Source: Helicocarpus griseus UAMH5409 (lineage: Eukaryota > Ascomycota > Eurotiomycetes > Onygenales > Ajellomycetaceae). From it: a stretch of 64,000 nt of DNA. A program made the position numbers and the translations under genes. The stretch spans positions 62,001 to 126,000 of the forward strand of contig PDNB01000016.1 of the NCBI GenBank assembly GCA_002573585.1, in the 5' to 3' direction. Positions 57,863 through 64,000 of this stretch are shown here, piece after piece. Under the pieces are notes generated by a model. That model worked only from the letters and a program-made list of their open reading frames with translations. It was not told the DNA's origin and did no database searches. Position 1 is the first letter of the stretch. Each line of letters starts with the position of its first letter.

Positions 57863-60800
57863 ATGTCGCAACGTGTTCCCCCGCCTGAGGGGCCAAGTCG
57901 CGCGGTAGGTAAACCTGCCTTGCTTGTCACCCGATTTTTGAGGTGTTTAACTCTATGAGTAGTCGCAACTAATAATCTTATGGGGTTTTTAGGCGCCTAT
58001 GAAAGCTAGACGGGGAGGTATTAGCTTAGGCGGCAAGCGCAAATTGTCGCAGAGCGAGGTGTTTCGGCGGCCGGGGACTATACATTTTGGATCCCATTCA
58101 TATCAGTGCCAGGCGGTTTCTGCGGCTTCACGTTCAAAGGGGTTGGCAACGCCGCCGCTATCAACAGCTCCACAATCGAGCAGTTCAGTAGCACCTCCAC
58201 CCATGACTTCGCAATTGAACCCGAACGGTCGCCCAGCAACAACACATTCGCCAATGACCTTGCAGCCAAACAATGTACAAGCACCAAAGTCTATAACTTC
58301 TCAAACGAATGGATTAGCAGCAACAGGGTCTCCGGAGACTATTTCTCGTTCGAAAAATCCAACAGAAACTGCAATTGCACAAGCGACTTCGCAGTCGAAT
58401 GACTCGGCGGCATCAACTATGGCAAATGGAGTACCAGCAAATCAGACAAGAGTCGATTTTCAGAAAGAGCCCTTCAACAAAAGGCTCTCTCAATCCCCGG
58501 AGCCGGATCTAGACGATGATTCGGTGTATGAAAGAGCACAGTCGTTGCTTCACCAGTTTCTTTGTACTAGTTCAACGAAAACGTCGAAAAATTCCGATTC
58601 TGAGGCTGAGTCGCGTCCGGGTTCCGGTCATTTGCATGCGCCATCCCCGCCCAATGCCTTGAAGCGGACTGCGGATGGTGAGGTGAAGAAGAGCCCTCCC
58701 AACGAGGTTTCTTTCAAGCCTAAAGATGACGACTTAAAGGGAGACACGACCCCTTCTGCAGCGCTTCTTCCAGACAAAGGACTGGTAGAAAAGTCCAGTA
58801 TAACTCAAAGTTCTAGCAGTGTCAGCAACACTTCGACAACAGAATCAACAACAATAACACCAACGCCAGGCAACCACAGCGGCACCCCTATTGGAAATAT
58901 TCAATCGTTGCCAGGAACATCTTTGCAAATTGGTTCACATGATCTCAAAGACAACCAACATAGCGCAAATGAAGCTGCCACCTCCAATCTCTCCAGCTCC
59001 TCTATACCTAGTGGCTCGTCCGGTTTAGCCACCACCTCTCCACCGTCCTCGAATCCTACGCCTACTGTCGTTCTGCCCCAGTCTATTTCCAAGTGTTTTT
59101 CCAGACCGGGTTTACCAGCTAGTTCGAACCCACCATCCGCGAAACCTACAGAGAAGCCCGCCAGAAAGAAGCCAGGACCCAAGCCGAAAAACAGACTCGT
59201 CGCCATGTCCCTATCCGACTCTAGCTCCAGCTCATTTATCCCTTCAGATGCCTCCACTGCTCCTGGCCGACGTTCACGGCGAACTCGTGGCGCCCCTACC
59301 AACTATTATGCGAAGCCTTTTGGTTATCCAGGATATCAGAGCGAGGATGAGGAAGAGACGAATGTCACAGAGCCTAGCTCGCCACAAAATGACACTGCCA
59401 CTGCCTTTGAACCCGGCCTGCCATTGGTACCTGTTCCCGAGCCTGTTGCCCCCCAAATTCGTTCTATATATCGACGCGGATATCTTCAAATACAACAGGA
59501 GCCTTTAGATGTACCAGTTGACGACATGTTTGATGAGGACGATGATGAGGTACCCTACTCGTCACATAACGATAGGAATGGATATGGAGAAAAGTGCGCT
59601 GGGTTGGTTCTTGCAGAGAATGACAGCGAGGGGCATATGATCCATGTGGACTTTGACCTAAATGAAATGGAGGCTTTGCATCAGATTATGATAGGCATGT
59701 CTTTACCGGAATCTGATAACGACTTGACTATCAGTTCAGACATTGGTCTTCCGGATCTGCTTATCCAGACTACTCGCAAATTATATCCTCTCCTTGCCCA
59801 GCGGCGGGGTCTCGCCCGGAGGGTTGAGAAATTGGGTTCCCTTCACAAAACCCTCTTCAAATTCAATAGTAGTCCGATAGAGTTTCTCTGCCGTCTCCGC
59901 GACACAAGTTCCTGGCCTGAGTTTGAGATTCTTGACCGTGAGGCTAATAGGGAGATTATGTCTTGCCTCAAGTCTGTCTGCAACCTGAAGTCCCTGGCTG
60001 GCACTATCCATGATGCTCTCATTCAGATGGATGTGGACTTTTTTGAAAACTTGTTGTCTATGCTGTCTTGGGTGAAATCTTTGAGACACCGCAGTAGACT
60101 CCATCTTATCTATTTTCTGTCTGATGCTGTGAATGGCTTTACCTCGTCCACCCCACACCTTCTACGAGCTATTTCATCCAGCGCAGGATATTCATCTCTT
60201 GAATTTGATCGTCCAAGCCCTTCTGCTTTACTTCATTCTCGTGAATTGGGTAATACAGTGTATCGCCAGAAGGCTATCAAACAGAAGCTCCAAACCAGCA
60301 AGTTGGACCTGGAGATGAAGAAGTGGAAGCACTGGAAAGGCGCATCGAATGACGTGATGGTACTTACTTGGTCCCCAGATGGCACTCGTTTTGCAGCTGG
60401 TGCTGCTGCTCAGTCTGATGAGCACAACATGATTTACAACAGAAATAACAACTTGCTTCTTGGGGACCTGACCTGCAACTCACTTAAAGAGTTGCCTGAC
60501 CATCATATACCACGACCGCCCCCTCACAATGTTGTTGACCCGAAACTCTTCATGACTGTTAGTGCTGCAGCCTGGAGAGGTAACTCTCTTTATACTGCCA
60601 GCTATGACAAGACTGTTAAAGTATGGGATGTCTCTTCGCACTCTGGAGCTAAATGTGTCAACACCCTACAGCATGATGAAAGGGTTATGGTCATGGCTGT
60701 ATCAGACTCTGGTTCTGTCGCAACTGGCTGGGATTCTGGTCCTCGTATCAAACTTTGGAATCGGCTGAACAGTGGTGAATTTTCGTCCGTGGATCTCACA

Positions 60801-62285
60801 TGCCATCCCTCCAAAAATGTTCATATGGTACCCTCTGCCCTGACCTGGGGCCCAGCATCGGCTTGCACCACTCTTGTAGCTGGTATGGCTGGTTTGGACA
60901 GCGCCTTTTCCAGGAATGGCCATCTTGCTCTTTGGCAGATGGGTGAATCTGCCCCTATGCCATTGTCAGTTTCTCCCAACTCCCAGACTGTTTTTGATAT
61001 CGCCTGGCACCCAGTGACTCCTATCTTTGCAACTGCTAGCTCAGTTCCATTCTCAGTTTCTACCCTAGGACTTGCAAACTCAACGCGTTCGCTTATCCGG
61101 ATATATGACCCATTGCGCTCAAGAGCGTATGTCTTCTATGAATGTCCAGCGCTCGACATCAATGACGTCACTTTTTGCCCTGCGAATAGCAATTACATTA
61201 CTGCCAGCTGCACTGACGGGGCTACCTACGTGTGGGATCACCGCAACCCTGGGAAAATCCTTCACAAACTCCCTCACGGTGCACCTATTGCAGAGCAGGA
61301 CCCCAATCTTTCGCGTGAACAACATGACACTGGGGTTCGTGTAGCATTGTGGAAGAACAACATGATTGACCAGTTCTATACTGGGGGCTCGGATGGAGTT
61401 TTGAAAAAGTGGAATATTCTCAGGGCCCCTGAGAATGTCCTTGTTGGAGATACAGCTTGTTTTGATCATGGTATCATGTCAGGTGCTTTCTCTCCTGACT
61501 CTACCAACCTACTTGTTGGAGATAGCTGTGGTAAAATTAGCATTTTGTCCAGTGCGCCATTTTCTGGTGACCATAATGAAACGGAATTGGCTTATGAAGC
61601 TAGTGCTCAAAAGGAGGAACAGCCCATTTTGTCTGACACTTCCAATGCGTCTGCTGATGACTTGGAGGACATCAGAAGGCTTTTCTCTTCAGGAAAACTC
61701 AGTCGTCATTCTATCTATGGTGTCGGCCAAGGTCCTCGATATGATGGCCCATATGCTGCTTGGGCGAGACCAAATGTCCCTAGAGAAGCTCTGTCAAGGA
61801 CGCCATTGCTTCCAGAAATAAAAAATGAGCAACTCGATGGCCCTCCACTTGATTTGCGACAGCTCACAGAAGAAAAGAAGAGACAATTGAGCCGACAAAT
61901 ACAACTGTCAAGCATTCGAAACCAGCAGCATGGGAAGAATAAGAGAAAAGCGGGAGATATGTTCTCTGCTTCGTCTTCCTTTTCTCCGCCTGTTTATGTC
62001 CCCTACAAGGTTTCGGATCATACTCACACGTACATTAATCTTGAATCAAGTGATGATGATGATGATGATGATGTTGCGCAACCGGAACCTCGTCCTGGAA
62101 ATTCTGATGGTCCTGCTTTTATTGATCTTACCAATGAGCCTTCAGAGGAGGGGGATGTACGCGACAGATATGAAACTTTGTCGTGGGATGATGAAGTTGA
62201 AGTTGAATCGCTGTGCGAATTGCTTGAAGATGATCACTGGTGGCCTCGCAATTCTGATGTGGACCCTAATATTAGCGATGATTGA
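57863..62285 (+). CDS. Large WD40-repeat protein with AT-hook-like and SUMO-interaction-like motifs
   Basis: Exons 57863..57904 and 57993..62285 (intron GTAGGT..TAG) give 1444 residues. The short first exon encodes MSQRVPPPEGPSRA and joins in frame. Residues 1-500 are Ser/Thr/Pro-rich and disordered, with a basic KPARKKPGPKPKNR segment near 405 that resembles an AT-hook. Residues of about 560-790 form a helical region (LARRVEKLGSLHKTLFKFNS). Residues of about 795-1205 contain WD40 repeats (VMVLTWSPDGTRFAAG, TASYDKTVKVWDVS, ITASCTDGATYVWDHR, YTGGSDGVLKKWNIL, AFSPDSTNLLVGDS). The acidic C-terminus has YINLESSDDDDDDD near 1360 and FIDLTNE near 1389, matching hydrophobic-plus-acidic SUMO-interaction motifs. 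I do not recognise a named orthologue. A chromatin or nuclear scaffold role is inferred only. Confidence 0.8.
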
Positions 62286-64000
62286 GGCGTGAGCGGGGAT
62301 GAAAGAAGTGCCATTGTATCAGCAGTTTACTATTGTGTTTTGTATGTATTCGAGCGTGCGGGCGAAGCCTAGATATTTCGCTTCTTTTATACCCTGGTTT
62401 TCTAATCTTCTTTTTTCCTTATTGCATGTCTTTGGTGGTTTAGCATGTATTGTTATACGAGGATATGAACAATCTAGATGTTTTGGTTTATGAATATCAT
62501 CTTTACTATCCCTTGCGAGAAGACCCTCCCTGTGAACCTCATCTCCATAGCCCATGCTTTCAAGCTTCGGTGTCTCATACCGTCCTCCACGCCGGCCACC
62601 ACCTCCATTGGCGCAGAAGCTAGACATGCAATACATTAAAATGTCTGTGAAAATGTTAAAAGTTCAAAAGAAAGCGACACGATCTCGCAATTATTCTGGG
62701 GACTGAGTCTTCAATTCAAGTTGGGACATGATATTTGATAAAAATGATCAAGCCGTCATTCCTGTGCAGAATCGCATGTACCAACCACTCAGTCTGGATT
62801 GCATTAGGGAAAAAAAAGATAAGGAGACCGAATAGAAAATTCGTTTGGATCATGCAACGCCTGATATCCAGCCATGCCTGAAGAGCTATGATTTCCTTGC
62901 AAGTTTGCGGTATTCTGCTATCGGGCCGGCCCACTAGTCCTGGCCCTCTAAGATCTCTGCCACTGTCTGTCGAGGTTCTGCAATCAGCTGTGACTTCCGA
63001 GGGTTTGTTCTTAAATTTCGAGATATTCTGCGATTGGCCGGGCATGGTATGATTCCTCTAAGATTTCTGTCACAGTTTAGAAGCCCAATTTATCATATAG
63101 GGTGTATTTATCCTTTTCCTAAGAGTATTCAAGTCTGTTTTCTTGACAAATAAAAAAAAGGACTGTCAGGAGTTCTGACTTCATAACTTCAAGTTATAAC
63201 GACACAAGATTGAGATAGAATTATTAGAATGAAATACTACCCTTTGTTATTTTCCAGAGGCTCCTCAGTCAAGTCTGAACCTGAAGGATAAAGAGGGAAA
63301 AGGATGTCGAGAGCAGTAATTCGAAGCACTTTGGATATTTTCCACTTAATGTCATCAAATCTAGTACATTTTGCCAAACTTTCAAGGTCCGTCTGCGACC
63401 ATCCAACCTAGAAGGTCACTTAGATCCTTGATTATAGCGATAGATAGCTGTGCTTTTGCTTTAGTATAATAGCTCCCTCCCACCTTATCCACCATTCCCC
63501 CTTTGCCGTTTCACCGTTGCGTTTACGGCCATATAACACAACAAGGTTCCACCATGATCAAACACGTCTTTCTAAAGAATGCGAGCACCCTCGAACGGTC
63601 TGCGAATTCGCCGACTGCACCAGAACATGTCATAGCTTTGGCCCGCGATACCACGGCGGTACGGTCCATGAGCCAAATTGATCGATTCCAGCCAGTCGTA
63701 GAAAACCTGACCTTTGGCCTCCAGCCGCGAATGTCGTGCCTCATACGACTGCGCTATCCACACCGGGTCTGTTGGCGAACGTAACGAGCCGACATGTCGA
63801 GAGACATGTATAGTGATAAGATGCGAGATTGTCATTCGCACGGTCGTTGGGCAGTATCTGCACCTGTACGACTCTCTTTGCGGTTCTCTATAGAGCCTGA
63901 TTACCTCCCAGTTGCCCAGTTGGATGTGTGGACACACTGGAAAATTGAAACCTCTACGCATGAGGCGCTTGAAATGGTAGGATGACTCGATGGCATGAGC
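62286..64000. other. Right-edge region without a supported gene
   Basis: Follows the WD40 gene. Minus-strand frames at 62319-62636 and 62716-63045 and overlapping frames on both strands at 63503-63961 are open but short. None has a convincing family match, splice model or start context. The 63572-63961 minus frame contains CRYCPTTVRMTISHLITIH, which loosely resembles a C2H2 finger. A gene running off the right edge is possible. Confidence 0.4.

Overview
The window is nuclear DNA from a filamentous ascomycete. Genes are split by short introns (mostly 50-120 nt, GT..AG), many are single-copy eukaryotic housekeeping genes, and spacers are rich in homopolymers, pyrimidine tracts and TAGG/CTAC repeats. 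Protein content (a nuo78 with a typical Eurotiomycete sequence, a 201-residue Ypt1, a KPWE-motif peroxisomal protein, Byr4) points to Eurotiomycetes, and I infer an Onygenales-like genome. That last step is inference from memory and was not tested. No rRNA, tRNA, CRISPR or prokaryote-type operon was recognised.

Layout, left to right: the 3' end of mitoribosomal protein mS33 (+); splicing factor SF3B2/Cus1 (+); an RS-rich splicing-matrix-like protein (+); KDEL receptor Erd2 (+); an XRCC4-like NHEJ protein (-) divergent from the septation regulator Byr4 (+); a 9.4-kb gene-poor tract; a protein with a retroelement-integrase-type H2C2 zinc-binding domain (+); complex I 75-78 kDa subunit (-); a triose-phosphate-transporter family membrane protein (-); a large serine alpha/beta hydrolase (+); a Pumilio-family RNA-binding protein (+); a KPWE-domain peroxisomal (Pex39-type) protein (-); TFIIH subunit Ssl1/p44 (-) divergent from M1 aminopeptidase (+); Rab GTPase Ypt1 (+); a PMP47-type peroxisomal carrier (+); and a 1444-residue WD40 protein with SUMO-interaction-like motifs (+). 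The last 1.7 kb has no gene I can support.

The genes do not form one pathway. Loose themes are RNA processing (Cus1, RS protein, PUF), the early secretory pathway (Erd2, Ypt1, possibly the TPT protein), peroxisome function (KPWE protein, PMP47) and genome maintenance (XRCC4-like, Ssl1). Several promoters share CACGTG and/or CCAATCA/G sites.

The strongest unusual signals are: a ~505-bp foldback element with long terminal inverted repeats inside an aminopeptidase intron; two ypt1 donor sites 3 nt apart, of which the better-looking one creates an immediate stop codon; an integrase-type zinc domain in a host gene behind a very long non-coding upstream region; and a run of tiny 5' exons in the complex I gene. 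Exon models were built by hand from splice sites, reading frame and family similarity recalled from memory. Splice positions should be read as good to within a base or two.
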